This document shows positions 10,379 to 20,300 of a DNA stretch of 64,000 nucleotides, piece by piece. The position numbers and the translations under genes are program-made. Position 1 is the stretch's first letter. Each line of letters opens with the position of its first letter. The stretch comes from RYN-428 sp035551995 (lineage in GTDB: Bacteria > Planctomycetota > Phycisphaerae > Tepidisphaerales > Tepidisphaeraceae), in the NCBI GenBank assembly GCA_035551995.1, contig DASZME010000015.1:1-64000 (forward strand), given 5' to 3'. The notes under the pieces are model-generated. The model had not been told where the DNA came from and made no database searches. It worked only from the letters and a program-made list of their open reading frames with translations.

Positions 10379-11674
10379 GTGAGCGACTATTCCGCAAGCC
10401 CCGGATTTCTGAGCCTGCTTCCCGCCGTCCAAGAACCGCAGATCGTTCTTGCGGCGCTCACACGTCTTCGCTGGCTCGCCGTCGTTGGCCAAATAAGCGC
10501 GACGGCGGTGGCGGAAGGGATCATGCGGCTTCATCTCCCGCTGACGCCGATTTTCGCCGTGATCCTTCTGACGGCCGTCTCCAACGCTTTTCTTCAACTC
10601 GGCAATTACCTTCGCAAGACGCCCGCGTGGCTTGTGCAGGCCGTACTTCTTTTAGACGTCTTGCTCCTGACTTCCTTGCTCTTCTTAACGGGCGGCCCGC
10701 AGAACCCGTTCGCGGCCTTATATCTTGTTCACGTCGCGATGGCGGTGCTGGTGCTGGGAAAGATTTCCACGTGGATCGTCGTGGGGACCGTCGCGGCCTG
10801 TTACGGCACATTGCTCCGCTGGCATCTTCCCCTGGCGGGAAACGCGACGCTTCCGGCGTGGGCGTCGGCGATCGGGAACTGGGTGGCGCTGGTCCTGGTT
10901 TCCGTGCTGATCGCGGCCTTCATCGGCCGGGTTACGCGGGCCCTTCGCCAGCGTGAATTTGAATTGGCCGGCGTTCGCGATCGATCGGTGAAAAATGAAC
11001 AGCTTGCCGCTCTCACCACGCTTGCCGCCGGCGCCGCCCACGAATTAAACACGCCGCTGGGAACCATCGCGCTGGTCGCGCGCGAATTGGAACTCGCCTG
11101 CGTTCGCGACGGCGACGACGCCATGCAGGACGACGCGCGATTGATACGCCAGGAAGTCGATCGCTGCCGGGATATTTTAAGCCGGATGCGGCTGGACATC
11201 GGCGAGGATTTTTCTTCCCGCGGCCCCGTCCGTCTCGGCGATTTAAGCAGGCGACTTGCCGATAATTTCGACGGCCAGCACCAGGGCCGCCTCACCATCA
11301 ACCGCGCGCCCGACGCCGACGTGGCCCTCGCGCCGTCCCGGGCGCTGGAGCAAAGCCTGCTGGTGTTGTTGCGCAATGCCTTCGACGCCTCGCCGGCGGA
11401 TCGCCCGGTCACGCTTGATATCAGCCGCCGCGACGGGCAACTGCGCTTTGAAGTTCGCGATAAAGGGTGCGGCATGTCCGAAGAGATGTTGCGCCGGGCG
11501 GGCGAGCCGTTCTTCACCACCAAAGATCCCGGCAAGGGAATGGGCCTGGGACTATTCCTGGTCCGCCTGGTCGCCGAGCAGTCCGGCGCCAATTTCTCCA
11601 TTGATTCTCGATTGGGCGAGGGAACCTGCTGCGTGCTGGAGTTACCCGAAACAAGAGGTCATGGCCATGTATGA
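10379..11674 (+). CDS. regB: RegB/PrrB-type redox-sensing histidine kinase
   Basis: The 431-residue protein starts at GTG 10379. Six membrane helices occupy residues 25-185. Between helices 3 and 4 lies GGPQNPF (105-111), the heptapeptide GGxxNPF that forms the quinone-sensing site in RegB. The phospho-acceptor box GAAHELNTPLGTI has His221. Cys263 in DRCRDIL matches the position of the redox-active cysteine (Cys265) in Rhodobacter RegB. HATPase motifs are RNAFDASP, DKGCGMSEE and GKGMGLGLFL. It overlaps the response-regulator gene by 14 bases. Family knowledge says such kinases report the quinone-pool redox state. Confidence 0.9.
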   Translation: MSDYSASPGFLSLLPAVQEPQIVLAALTRLRWLAVVGQISATAVAEGIMRLHLPLTPIFAVILLTAVSNAFLQLGNYLRKTPAWLVQAVLLLDVLLLTSLLFLTGGPQNPFAALYLVHVAMAVLVLGKISTWIVVGTVAACYGTLLRWHLPLAGNATLPAWASAIGNWVALVLVSVLIAAFIGRVTRALRQREFELAGVRDRSVKNEQLAALTTLAAGAAHELNTPLGTIALVARELELACVRDGDDAMQDDARLIRQEVDRCRDILSRMRLDIGEDFSSRGPVRLGDLSRRLADNFDGQHQGRLTINRAPDADVALAPSRALEQSLLVLLRNAFDASPADRPVTLDISRRDGQLRFEVRDKGCGMSEEMLRRAGEPFFTTKDPGKGMGLGLFLVRLVAEQSGANFSIDSRLGEGTCCVLELPETRGHGHV

Positions 11675-12248
11675 ACACGCCTCACCCGCCGCGGCGGCGA
11701 CGCACCCGCCAAAGTCGCCGCCGCGAAGCATCCTCGTCGTGGATGACGACGTGGCCTTCCGCCAGCGCCTGGTAAAGGCCCTTGGCGCCCGCGGCGTGGA
11801 CGCGCGCGGCGCCGGGTCGCAAGCCGAGGCGATGACCGTCGCCCGCCAATCTCCCCCGCAGGGCGCCATCCTCGACATGCGGATGCCCGGCGCCAGCGGG
11901 CTCGATCTGATCCCGCAGCTTCTGGCGCTCTCCCCGGCGATGCACATCGTCGTCCTCACCGGCTACGGAAGCATCGCCACGGCGGTTGAAGCGGTCCGGC
12001 GCGGCGCAATCAACTACCTGTTAAAGCCGCTCGACGCCGATCAGATTCTTGCCGCGTTTGAAGGCGAAGTCGCCGCCCCCGCGCCAGGATCAGCCGAGTC
12101 AACGCCATCGCTGGCGCGCGTCGAGTGGGAACATATTCAGCGCATCCTCACCGACTGCGACGGCAATATTTCCCTTGCCGCCCGAAAGCTCGGTCTGCAT
12201 CGCCGATCCCTGCAGAGAAAACTCGGAAAACTGCCGCCGTTGGAGTGA
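11661..12248 (+). CDS. regA: RegA/PrrA/ActR-type response regulator
   Basis: The ATG at 11661 (AGAGG upstream) overlaps the end of the kinase gene, giving 195 residues. The receiver domain has the acidic cluster DDD (28-30), phospho-acceptor Asp72 in ILDMRMPG, and Lys in YLLKPLD. The C-terminal helix-turn-helix EHIQRIL..CDGNISLAARKLGLHRRSLQRKL closely follows the Fis-type RegA output domain. RegA proteins control photosynthesis, nitrogen fixation, hydrogen metabolism and respiration genes according to redox state. The hyp genes at the right end of the window are a conceivable target, but nothing here shows it. Confidence 0.9.
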   Translation: MAMYEHASPAAAATHPPKSPPRSILVVDDDVAFRQRLVKALGARGVDARGAGSQAEAMTVARQSPPQGAILDMRMPGASGLDLIPQLLALSPAMHIVVLTGYGSIATAVEAVRRGAINYLLKPLDADQILAAFEGEVAAPAPGSAESTPSLARVEWEHIQRILTDCDGNISLAARKLGLHRRSLQRKLGKLPPLE

Positions 12249-12271
12249 GGGAATAAGAGCGCCTCCCGCTG

Positions 12272-12292
12272 CCTCTCCCTATTAGAGAGAGG
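12272..12292. repeat. REP-like hairpin CCTCTC/GAGAGG
   Basis: An inverted repeat (12272-12277 with 12287-12292) stands 23 bases after the regA stop. It resembles the hairpins at 859-889 and 12391-12425 and may also act as the regA terminator. Confidence 0.45.
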
Positions 12293-12372
12293 GCCGGAGT
12301 ACGGTAAAGCGTTCCGATACTGTGCGGCTCCACTCGCGGTACAGCGCGAGACTTCCTCGAAAGTGAGCGTAT

Positions 12373-13296
12373 GTGCAAGTGAATGTCTCACCCTCGCCCC
12401 AACACTCTCCCTTGAGTGGCGAGGGAGCCACAGCAGTTGCGGTCGCCGCTCATCCACGATCACGCCAGACACGGCTCCCCAGTTTTTTATTGCATGTCGT
12501 CCTTGCCGCCTCGGCGCTTGTCTACCTCACGCCGTTCTTCTGGCTACTCTGCGCGGCGTTCAAGCTGCCGCAGGATGTTTTTCAATATTCGTTCCTTCCT
12601 TGGAAACATCTCGATCGTCTCACGCTTCACAATTTCGCGGTACTCTTCTCCAGTGAGTCGTTTGGCCGCTGGCTTTTTAATTCACTGTTCATCTCCTCGA
12701 TTCAGACAGTCCTCGTCGTCACCTTCAGCAGCCTGTGTGGCTTTGCTCTCGCCAAGTATGAATTCCACGGCAAACGATCGCTGATGCTCCTCATGCTCTG
12801 CACGTTGCTTTTTCCCGGCGTCGCTCTGCTTCCCGGCTATCTGGACCTGATGGTCCGCATCGGCTGGCTCAATAGCTACAAAGCGCTGGTCATCCCCGGC
12901 GCCGCCAGCGTGTTCGGCGCGTTTCTGTTTCGCCAGGCGATGCAAGGCGTGCCGGACGAACTGCTTCAGGCCGGCCGGGTCGATGGATGCAGCGAGCTGC
13001 GGCTATGGTGGGACGTCGCCCTTCCCGTCACGCGGCCGATGATCGGCGCGTTCACGCTTTTAAGCTTTATGGCGTCGTGGAACAGCTACCTTTGGCCGTC
13101 GATCGTTCTTCAAGATCAGTCAAAATTCACCGTGCCGATGGGATTGGCCGCGATGATCGGCTTGCCGGAATATGAATCGCAGTATGGCGTATTGATGGCC
13201 GGAACACTGGTGGGAATCCTGCCGATCGCGATTTTATTCTTTGCGTTGCAGAAGGATTTTGTCGCGGGGCTTACCAGCGGCGCGGTGAAGGGATAA
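12373..13296 (+). CDS. Carbohydrate ABC transporter permease, MalG type (orphan)
   Basis: The protein has 307 residues from the GTG at 12373, with six membrane helices and the EAA loop ELLQAGRVDGCSELRLW..ALPVTRP that contacts the ATPase. This is the MalG/UgpE half of a sugar importer. No partner permease, binding protein or ATPase lies nearby. The first 25 codons read through a REP-like hairpin (SPSPQHSPLSGEG), so the true start is doubtful. A TTG at 12490 would give about 267 residues, still near family length but clipping the first helix. The gene may have been cut off from its operon by the repeat. Confidence 0.75.
   Translation: MQVNVSPSPQHSPLSGEGATAVAVAAHPRSRQTRLPSFLLHVVLAASALVYLTPFFWLLCAAFKLPQDVFQYSFLPWKHLDRLTLHNFAVLFSSESFGRWLFNSLFISSIQTVLVVTFSSLCGFALAKYEFHGKRSLMLLMLCTLLFPGVALLPGYLDLMVRIGWLNSYKALVIPGAASVFGAFLFRQAMQGVPDELLQAGRVDGCSELRLWWDVALPVTRPMIGAFTLLSFMASWNSYLWPSIVLQDQSKFTVPMGLAAMIGLPEYESQYGVLMAGTLVGILPIAILFFALQKDFVAGLTSGAVKG
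12391..12425. repeat. REP-like hairpin overlapping the permease 5' end
   Basis: CCCTCGCC (12391-12398) pairs with GGCGAGGG (12418-12425), with a second inner pairing CACTC/GAGTG (12403-12407, 12414-12418). Together with the copies at 859 and 12272 it suggests a dispersed GC-rich hairpin family. Confidence 0.5.
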
Positions 13297-13304
13297 ATGT
13301 AGAT

Positions 13305-14051
13305 TCAGGGCTTACAACATCCGCCGAACCAGGTATGGCCGATTCCGTAGACGTACCAGCGAAGATACTTTGGGAGCCAGGCCATCAATTTGAAGTTGCT
13401 TTTGCCGGCGACGCGGTCATACCAGGTCGCGGGAACTTCCAGGACCTGGCCGCCCCGGGCGTGGGCTTTCACCGTAAGCTCCATCGCCAGACAGAAGCCG
13501 GCGGTGCTCTCGATCGGAGTCTGTTTTAGAAAATCGCGGCGGTACGCTTTGAAACTGTTCGTCGGATCGTGCGTCGGAAGCCGGGTGAGATGATGAAGGG
13601 TCACCCCCGCCAGACGGCTGAGGCGCCCTTTCAACCAAGGGCCGCCGAGCTGTCGTCCACCCTTCATATACCTGCTCGCGCAGACGATTTGGGCGCCCTG
13701 CTCACATCCGCGAACCATCGCTTCCACTTTGGGGAAATCGTCGGAGAGATCGGCCATCATCACCACCACGACCGGCGCAAGCGCCGCCCGCATCCCCGCG
13801 TCGATCGCATAGCGCACGCCGCGGCCCAGATCATTTTTCACCAATCGCGTATTGGCCGGCTTTTGATCGGACGGAATGGCCGCCAATGCCGGGAGGGTAT
13901 TATCCGCGTCGAAATCGTAACAGATCAGCAGCTCGAAGCCGGACGGAAGCTCTTTCATCGCTTTGCTACAGTACGCGCCGATATTTTCGGCCTCGTTAAA
14001 AACGGGAAGGACGATCGAATAGCGAAGCGTTTGGGCGTCTATGGCGTCCAT
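13305..14051 (-). CDS. Family 2 glycosyltransferase (DPM1-like)
   Basis: The protein has 248 residues. RYSIVLPVFNEAENI is the nucleotide-binding first strand of GT-A family 2 enzymes. MADLSDDF supplies the DxD-like acidic motif, and TNSFKAYRRDFL is typical of dolichol- or undecaprenyl-phosphate sugar synthases. No C-terminal membrane helix is evident. It is the last of four minus-strand genes (13305-17091) that look like a surface-glycan operon, separated from one another by 12 to 16 bases. Confidence 0.85.
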   Translation of the reverse strand: MDAIDAQTLRYSIVLPVFNEAENIGAYCSKAMKELPSGFELLICYDFDADNTLPALAAIPSDQKPANTRLVKNDLGRGVRYAIDAGMRAALAPVVVVMMADLSDDFPKVEAMVRGCEQGAQIVCASRYMKGGRQLGGPWLKGRLSRLAGVTLHHLTRLPTHDPTNSFKAYRRDFLKQTPIESTAGFCLAMELTVKAHARGGQVLEVPATWYDRVAGKSNFKLMAWLPKYLRWYVYGIGHTWFGGCCKP

Positions 14052-14063
14052 TTTATCTTTCTA

Positions 14064-14840
14064 TCAAAGCGGCGCGCGATACTTGCGGGCGCATGTGATC
14101 ACGAACGGCCCAAACCATCTTCCCAGGCCGACTCGCTCCATCAGCCAGTCTCCGGCATTATACAGTCCCAGGCACGCGTTCAGAAGTTTAGGCGCGACGG
14201 CTCGATAGGGTAAATCAGCCATGCAAGTCTGCTGGATATCCACAAATCCCGCGGCGGAAAAGGAGTCTCGCAAGTCGCGCGGAAGTAGCGGCCGTTCGTT
14301 CGGACTTACGCCGTTGGACGAATAGAGCGGACTCCTGGGATATCGAAAAAGCGCCATGGCGGGATGAAGGAGGTTTGGGTCGAAAGCGAATGCCTGTCCA
14401 CCGGGCCGCAAAACGCGAATCGCTTCGCTGAGCGCGGGGCGATAATCGGAGATGTGATGGAGAACGCTGCTAAACGCAACCACATCGAAACGATTATCGC
14501 AGAATGGTAGTCTGCATGCGTCGGCCAGCTGCCAGGTCGATTCCGGGAATTTTCGGCGGGCGATCGTCAGAGCCATTTCCGACAGATCGATGCCGACGTA
14601 GCGAGAGACGTATTTAATGTAGAGCTGGCGTGATTGGCCGGTTCCGCATCCGATGTCAAGCAATTCAAAAGGCCGTTGGACGTCCACGCACTGGTCGAAC
14701 CGGCGAGCGATATTTTTCCAGCCACGGTCGGAAAAAGGATTGAAATCGCCTTGATTCGCGATGAGGCCGTCGAAGTAGTCTCCGTCACGAATCGCCATGG
14801 ACGCCTCGAACGATGATGCTTTTAAGCGAGTGTGGCTCAT
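14064..14840 (-). CDS. Class I SAM-dependent methyltransferase
   Basis: The 258-residue protein carries motif I LLDIGCGTGQS, the motif II acid in YVGIDLSEMAL, and the post-motif FDVVAFSSVLHHISDY. This is the Methyltransf_11 pattern. The SAM site is therefore clear, while the acceptor is unknown. Its position between an NDP-sugar epimerase and a GT2 suggests methylation of a sugar or lipid-linked intermediate. Confidence 0.85.
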   Translation of the reverse strand: MSHTRLKASSFEASMAIRDGDYFDGLIANQGDFNPFSDRGWKNIARRFDQCVDVQRPFELLDIGCGTGQSRQLYIKYVSRYVGIDLSEMALTIARRKFPESTWQLADACRLPFCDNRFDVVAFSSVLHHISDYRPALSEAIRVLRPGGQAFAFDPNLLHPAMALFRYPRSPLYSSNGVSPNERPLLPRDLRDSFSAAGFVDIQQTCMADLPYRAVAPKLLNACLGLYNAGDWLMERVGLGRWFGPFVITCARKYRAPL

Positions 14841-14856
14841 TCGATTTCGGCATCTA

Positions 14857-15879
14857 TCACAGTCGCCCGCTTTGTATTTCCGCCCGCACCCACGGGATCA
14901 CTTCATCCAACATCCGGCTTAAGCCGGTCTGGGCTGTAAAGCCCAATACGCGATCGGCTTTTCTTGTATCGGGAATTCGCTTTTGCACATCGTACTCGTA
15001 AGCGGCATCGCTGACGTATCGAAACGGCTTGCTATTTCCGTGAATCTTTTTCCAAATAGTCTCCGCCAGGGCCAGGACCGTCGTTTCTTCAGGCGTGGAG
15101 AGATTGAAATCGTCGTTCAGCGCCGCGGGATGAAACATGGCGGCGATAATTCCTTTGGCCAGGTCGCCGCCGTAGGTATAGCAGCGCGTCTGGTTGCCGG
15201 CGCCGAGAATATGAAGCGGGTCCTGCCCCTTGACGATCTTTTGAACAAGATCGGGAACCACATGGCTCATCGCGAGCCTGACGTTGCCGCTGGGAATGTC
15301 TTTATCTCCCAAGGCGCGGCGCTCGCCGATGCCCACGCAGTTGAAGGGCCGGCAGATCGTGTACGGCAATCTGTATTGCTCAAAGGCGCCTTGCGCAAAA
15401 TATTCGCAGGCGAGTTTCTGAAAGCCGTAGGTGCTCGACGGCGGCGGGCAATGCCGTTGATGAGCTTCGGGTGTGGGGAAGACGGTGGCGTTTTCAAAGA
15501 CCATGCTGCTGCTGAGGACCGTAATCTTGCGGAGATGATGTTTCTTGAATGCGTTTATCGCCGCGTCAAAGGAAGCGGCGATAATGCGCTCGTTCTCGGA
15601 AAGCAAATCGTAGGCGTATTCATGAAAATAGGTGATCCCGCCGATCTTCGCGGCGCACGCCACGAAATGATCACAATCGGCGGCGAGCGGCGTGAGCAGA
15701 CTGGCGTCTTTGGCGTCGCCTTCGATGAAACGATAGTTTGGATGATGCTGGTAGCTCTTTTCGACCTTGCCGTATTTGGAATAGTTGTCCACGCCGATGA
15801 CATGATGGCCGCCGTCCAGCAGCTCCTGGACGAGGTAGCCTGCGATGAATCCGGCCGAACCGGTGACCAATATGTTCAT
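14857..15879 (-). CDS. NAD-dependent epimerase/dehydratase (extended SDR)
   Basis: The protein has 340 residues. TGSAGFIAG (6-14) is the NAD-binding glycine motif, and Asp31 after the second strand indicates NAD preference. The catalytic pair is Tyr151 and Lys155 in STYGFQK, with serines at 123-125 (LSSS) as the third catalytic position. RPFNCVGIGERRA and the C-terminal STPEET region are those of NDP-sugar epimerases. It follows the dehydrogenase gene by 12 bases and probably makes an activated sugar for the same glycan. Confidence 0.85.
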   Translation of the reverse strand: MNILVTGSAGFIAGYLVQELLDGGHHVIGVDNYSKYGKVEKSYQHHPNYRFIEGDAKDASLLTPLAADCDHFVACAAKIGGITYFHEYAYDLLSENERIIAASFDAAINAFKKHHLRKITVLSSSMVFENATVFPTPEAHQRHCPPPSSTYGFQKLACEYFAQGAFEQYRLPYTICRPFNCVGIGERRALGDKDIPSGNVRLAMSHVVPDLVQKIVKGQDPLHILGAGNQTRCYTYGGDLAKGIIAAMFHPAALNDDFNLSTPEETTVLALAETIWKKIHGNSKPFRYVSDAAYEYDVQKRIPDTRKADRVLGFTAQTGLSRMLDEVIPWVRAEIQSGRL

Positions 15880-15891
15880 GGGATGCGGTTC

Positions 15892-17091
15892 CTACTGATT
15901 CGCCGAGCGCCGCGTACAGCTCCAGACGTCGATCACCAGCGTGTCGGCGGGGATCGCCAATTCGCGATAGCGCTTGTGCGGCGTACCGATGAACACCACG
16001 TCCGATAAAGCGATCACGTCCTGCTGACTGGAAAGGCCGTCACATTTTACATAGGGATCGGCATACAATACTTTTTTCGCCTCGAGCACGAGAAGCTTCA
16101 ACAGCTTAAAGCTCAGTGAGTCACGAGAATCGTCCGACTCGGCCTTGAACGCCATTCCGAGAATGCCGACGACTTTATCCGATAACGTCGTCTGCTGCTT
16201 GGCCAGGGCGATCAAATGCGCCGGCAGACCCTCGTTCACCAGCATCGCCGCATGTCCCAGCACAAAGTTATTCTGGCTGAACGCCGCCAGTTGCATCGTA
16301 TCTTTCACCAGGCACGGCCCGGCCGCGAATCCGGGCCCCGGCATTCCCGCCATCCGCGGATAATTGTGCCGGCAACCGAAAAGAATCCGGTCGAAGTTCA
16401 GATTGTGCTGCGTGGCGATCATGTAAAACTGGTTGACCGTCGCGAATTGCAGATAACGCCAGGCGTTGGTCATCAGCTTACACAGTTCGGCCTCCATCGG
16501 CGTCATATCGACGAATTCGGTCGTGAATTTCCCGAACAGCCCCTTCACCTTTTCAAGCGCCCCTTCGTCAAAGGCGCTGACGATCTGCGGCAATTGCCGA
16601 AACTCCGTCAGGCTGTTTCCCTGCGCCACCCGCTCCGGGCAAAACGCGACGTCGATCTTCAATCCCTTCTCGTGAAGGTAGCGTTGAATGTGGTGGCTGA
16701 TTCCGGGGAACACCGTGCTGCGCAGCACAAGAATCTGGCCATCGCGCAGTTCGCTCTGACAGCAATCGATCGCCCGATGAATCGCGGTAAAATCGGGATT
16801 CAGATGCTCATCCACCGGCGTTCCGATAATCAGCACCACAAACTTACAGTCGCCAAGCAACGCCGGCGTATCGGACACTTCCAGCGTTGCCGCCGCCAGC
16901 ACTTTCGCCAGCATCGGCTCGGCGCCGTTCTCGGCGAAGGGCATTTCGCCGCGCGCGATCATTTGCACATGGCGGCTGTTCAGGTCGTAGATGACCGTCT
17001 TCAGTCCGCAATCGGCAAACGTAATCGCCAGCGGCAAGCCGACATGGCCCGCGCCGCCGATCACGCATACATCTCTGCCAAATGAAGCCAT
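15892..17091 (-). CDS. UDP-N-acetyl-D-mannosamine dehydrogenase-like (WecC/UGD family)
   Basis: The protein has 399 residues. The N-terminal Rossmann motif is GGAGHVGLP (12-20). AELCKLMTNAWRYLQFATVNQF around Lys206 and catalytic Cys260 in GPCLVKDT are the two active-site blocks of nucleotide-sugar dehydrogenases. The Asn-Ala-Trp-Arg-Tyr stretch favours the UDP-ManNAc dehydrogenase subgroup over plain UDP-glucose dehydrogenase. The enzyme oxidises C6 of the sugar to a uronate in two NAD-dependent steps. It is the first gene of the glycan set and shares an upstream region with the divergent kinase at 17319. Confidence 0.85.
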   Translation of the reverse strand: MASFGRDVCVIGGAGHVGLPLAITFADCGLKTVIYDLNSRHVQMIARGEMPFAENGAEPMLAKVLAAATLEVSDTPALLGDCKFVVLIIGTPVDEHLNPDFTAIHRAIDCCQSELRDGQILVLRSTVFPGISHHIQRYLHEKGLKIDVAFCPERVAQGNSLTEFRQLPQIVSAFDEGALEKVKGLFGKFTTEFVDMTPMEAELCKLMTNAWRYLQFATVNQFYMIATQHNLNFDRILFGCRHNYPRMAGMPGPGFAAGPCLVKDTMQLAAFSQNNFVLGHAAMLVNEGLPAHLIALAKQQTTLSDKVVGILGMAFKAESDDSRDSLSFKLLKLLVLEAKKVLYADPYVKCDGLSSQQDVIALSDVVFIGTPHKRYRELAIPADTLVIDVWSCTRRSANQ

Positions 17092-17318
17092 TTTTGTTCG
17101 ATCCGATCACATGCCCACGCCCACATACAATAGTGCTGAGCAATAAATCGGTCAAAACGGCGGCGGAGTGAACTATTGCAGATCGTCTGACTTCTTTCGC
17201 GAATCCCAGATCCTTCTCCCGCTGCATGCTCTTTGCTACGGAGATATGATACGCTGTGGCCTCAGTGCGTTAGTGCGTTTAGGCGTGACGAGCGGAACAT
17301 TCATTGAAACGACTGAAA

Positions 17319-20300
17319 ATGGAAGAAGAAAATTCACCGTCGGAAGTTGAACCGATCGGTCAACAACCAACCGAAGAATCCGACCGTCTGGCGCAGCCGG
17401 TCGATGTTGAGCAACCGCCGCGGCTGGCGTTTCCGGTGGTCGGAATCGGGGCGTCGGCGGGAGGTCTGGAAGCGTTCGGCGAATTTTTCAAAGCCATGAC
17501 GCCGGAGTCGGGGATGGCGTTTATTATTGTCCAGCATTTGACGCCGGATCGTGAGAGCATGATCGCCGACATCCTCTCCCGGTATACCAAGATGCCGGTT
17601 CAGCAAGTCGAAGACGGCATGCGCATCGAGGTGAATCACGTTTACATCATTCGCCCCGGTTATACGTTAACGATCAAGAACGGGGCGTTGCATCTTGGAG
17701 AAAGAGTCGAGAAGCCCGGGCACAGCCGGCCGGTGGACGATTTTTTCAAATCACTGGCCGAAGAGCAGCGCGAGCGGGCGATCAGCATCATCATGTCTGG
17801 AATGGGGAGCAACGGGACGGCGGGATGCCAGGCGATTAAGGCGGTGGGCGGATTGTGCATCGCGCAGGACCCGGGCACGGCACAGTTTCCGTCAATGCCG
17901 AGGCATCTGATCGACGCGGGGTATTCGGACTACATTTTGCGGGCGGCGGATATGCCCGACGTGCTGCTCGGATATGCCGGCCATCCCTACGCCAGCGGGC
18001 GCGAGGGCGACGCTCAGACGGTCCTCCGGCAGGAGAAGCAGCACGTTCACGAGATCCTGGCGGTATTGCGGACGCGGACGCGGCAGGATTTTTCCGGCTA
18101 CAAGAAGCCGACCGTGCTTCGGCGCATCCAGCGCCGGATGGGGCTTAACCGCGTCACCGACATCGGCGAGTACGCCAAGATTCTGCGCCAAAGTCCAACG
18201 GAAGTGACCGCGCTGGCCGACGACCTTCTGATTCACGTGACCGGTTTCTTCCGCGACGCCGAATACTGGGAAGCGTTTCGCGCGCGGGTGATCGTCCCGC
18301 TGATCGCCGCGCGGGAGCCGGAATCGTCGATCCGATGTTGGGTGACGGCATGCTCCAGCGGCGAAGAAGCGTTTACGCTCGCGATTCTTCTTGTGGAGGA
18401 AGCCGAACGAATCTCCAAGCATTTGGACATCAAGGTTTTTGCGACGGACATGGCCGAGCGGTCCCTGCAAAACGCGCGCAACGGCGTGTACCCCGGCGGG
18501 ATCGAGGCGGAGATCGTTCCGCCGCGGCTGGCGCGCTTTTTCCAGAAGGAAGACGCGGTTTACCGCGTGCGGGCGGATTTGCGCAAACTGGTGGTATTCG
18601 CGCCGCAAAACGTGCTTCAGGATCCGCCGTTCTCGCGGCTGGATATCATCACCTGCCGCAATCTTTTGATTTATCTCGAGCCCGACGTTCAGCACCGCGT
18701 ATTGGAGCTGATGCACTTTGGCTTGCGCGAAGGGGGCGCGTTATTTCTGGGCACCAGCGAAACGGTCGGCGGCGCCGAGGACTTGTTCGAGCCGATCGAC
18801 AAGAAATCGCGGATATTCCGCCGGATCGGCCCGACGCGGCGCGGGACGGTGCAGTTTCCGCTTCCGCGCGCGATCGCTTCGCATTTCAGCGAGCGCCCGC
18901 GGCACGAAATGCGCGCGGGCGCCAGGCCGTCGCTGGGCCAATTGATCACCAAGGCATTGCTGGAAGAGCATACGCCGCCGGCGATCACGATCGATCGGGA
19001 TAACCGCATCGTCTATTTCCATGGCGATACCGATCCGTTCCTATCCCAGCCGCGCGGCGACGCCACGCGCGATCTTTTCTCCATGGCGCGCGAAAGCCTC
19101 CGCGGCGCCATCCGAACGGTCTTGCACCGGGCATCATCGGCGAACGCGCCGGCGACGGTGCTCGACGGTTGGATGGAGATCGAGCCGGGGCGGCGGCATC
19201 GCATCGCGGTGAGCGCTTCGCCGCTCGATCCCAAGGGCGCCCCCGACTACTTCGTCGTGAGTTTTCAGGATCGCGGGGCGGAGCCCGGCGCCGCGCCCGC
19301 GTCGCCCGGCGTCGCGCGCGACGACGTGGAAAATGAACTCAAGCGCATCGACGAAGAACTGCAAGGCACGATCGAGGAATTGCAGACGCGCAACGAAGAG
19401 CTCAAAGCCTCCAATGAGGAGGTCATGAGCATGAACGAAGAGTTGCAGAGCACCAACGAAGAACTGGAAACCAGCCGCGAGGAGATGCAGTCTCTCAACG
19501 AAGAGCTGTCCACCGTCAACTCGCAGCTTCAGTCGAAGATGGAGGAACAGCAGTCCACGAGCAACGATTTGAAAAGCCTGCTGACCAGCACGGATATCGC
19601 GGTGCTTTTCCTGGACACGCACTTTCGCATCCGCCGATTCACGCCGGCCGTGCGGAATTTATTGGAGATGATCGCGTCGGACGTCGGGCGCCCTTTGGGT
19701 GACCTGGCGAAAAAATTCACCGACCCGAATCTGTTGGACGACGCGGCGGCGGTGTTGGAGCGGCTGGTGCCGATCGAGCGCGAGGTCGCCGCCGAGGACA
19801 ATCGATGGTATATCCGCCGGGCGCTGCCGTATCGCACGAGCGATAACCGCATCGCCGGCGTCGTGCTCACGTTCGTCGATATCACCGAGCGCAAACATGC
19901 CGAGGAGGCGTTGCGCGAAAGCGAAGCCAGCTTCCGCACCGTCGTGGATCTGGTTCCCGACTTGCTCTGGCGGAACAACGCGGACTGCCAGACGAGCTGG
20001 CACAATCGCAGGTGGTCCAGCTTCACGGGTCAATCGCCGGCGGCGGCGCAGGGCAGCGGATGGCTTGATGCGATCCATGCCGACGACCGGGTTCAATTTT
20101 GCGCGCATCTCAAGGACCCGAGCACGGGCGCCCACCCCGTCCGCCAGGAATACCGCATTCGCGGCATCGATGGAAATTACCGCTGGTTTCTGTTTCAGGC
20201 GCAGCCGATGCGCGATCCAAAAACCGGCGCCGTCATCGAATGGTTCGGCGCCGCCACCGACATCCACGAACAACGAACGGCGCTGGAGGCGCTGCGCGAG

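Noticed and set aside
15000..17091. Long plus-strand ORFs opposite the glycan genes (14983-16008, 16216-17085)
   Set aside because: They mirror the epimerase and dehydrogenase genes, whose catalytic motifs are complete.
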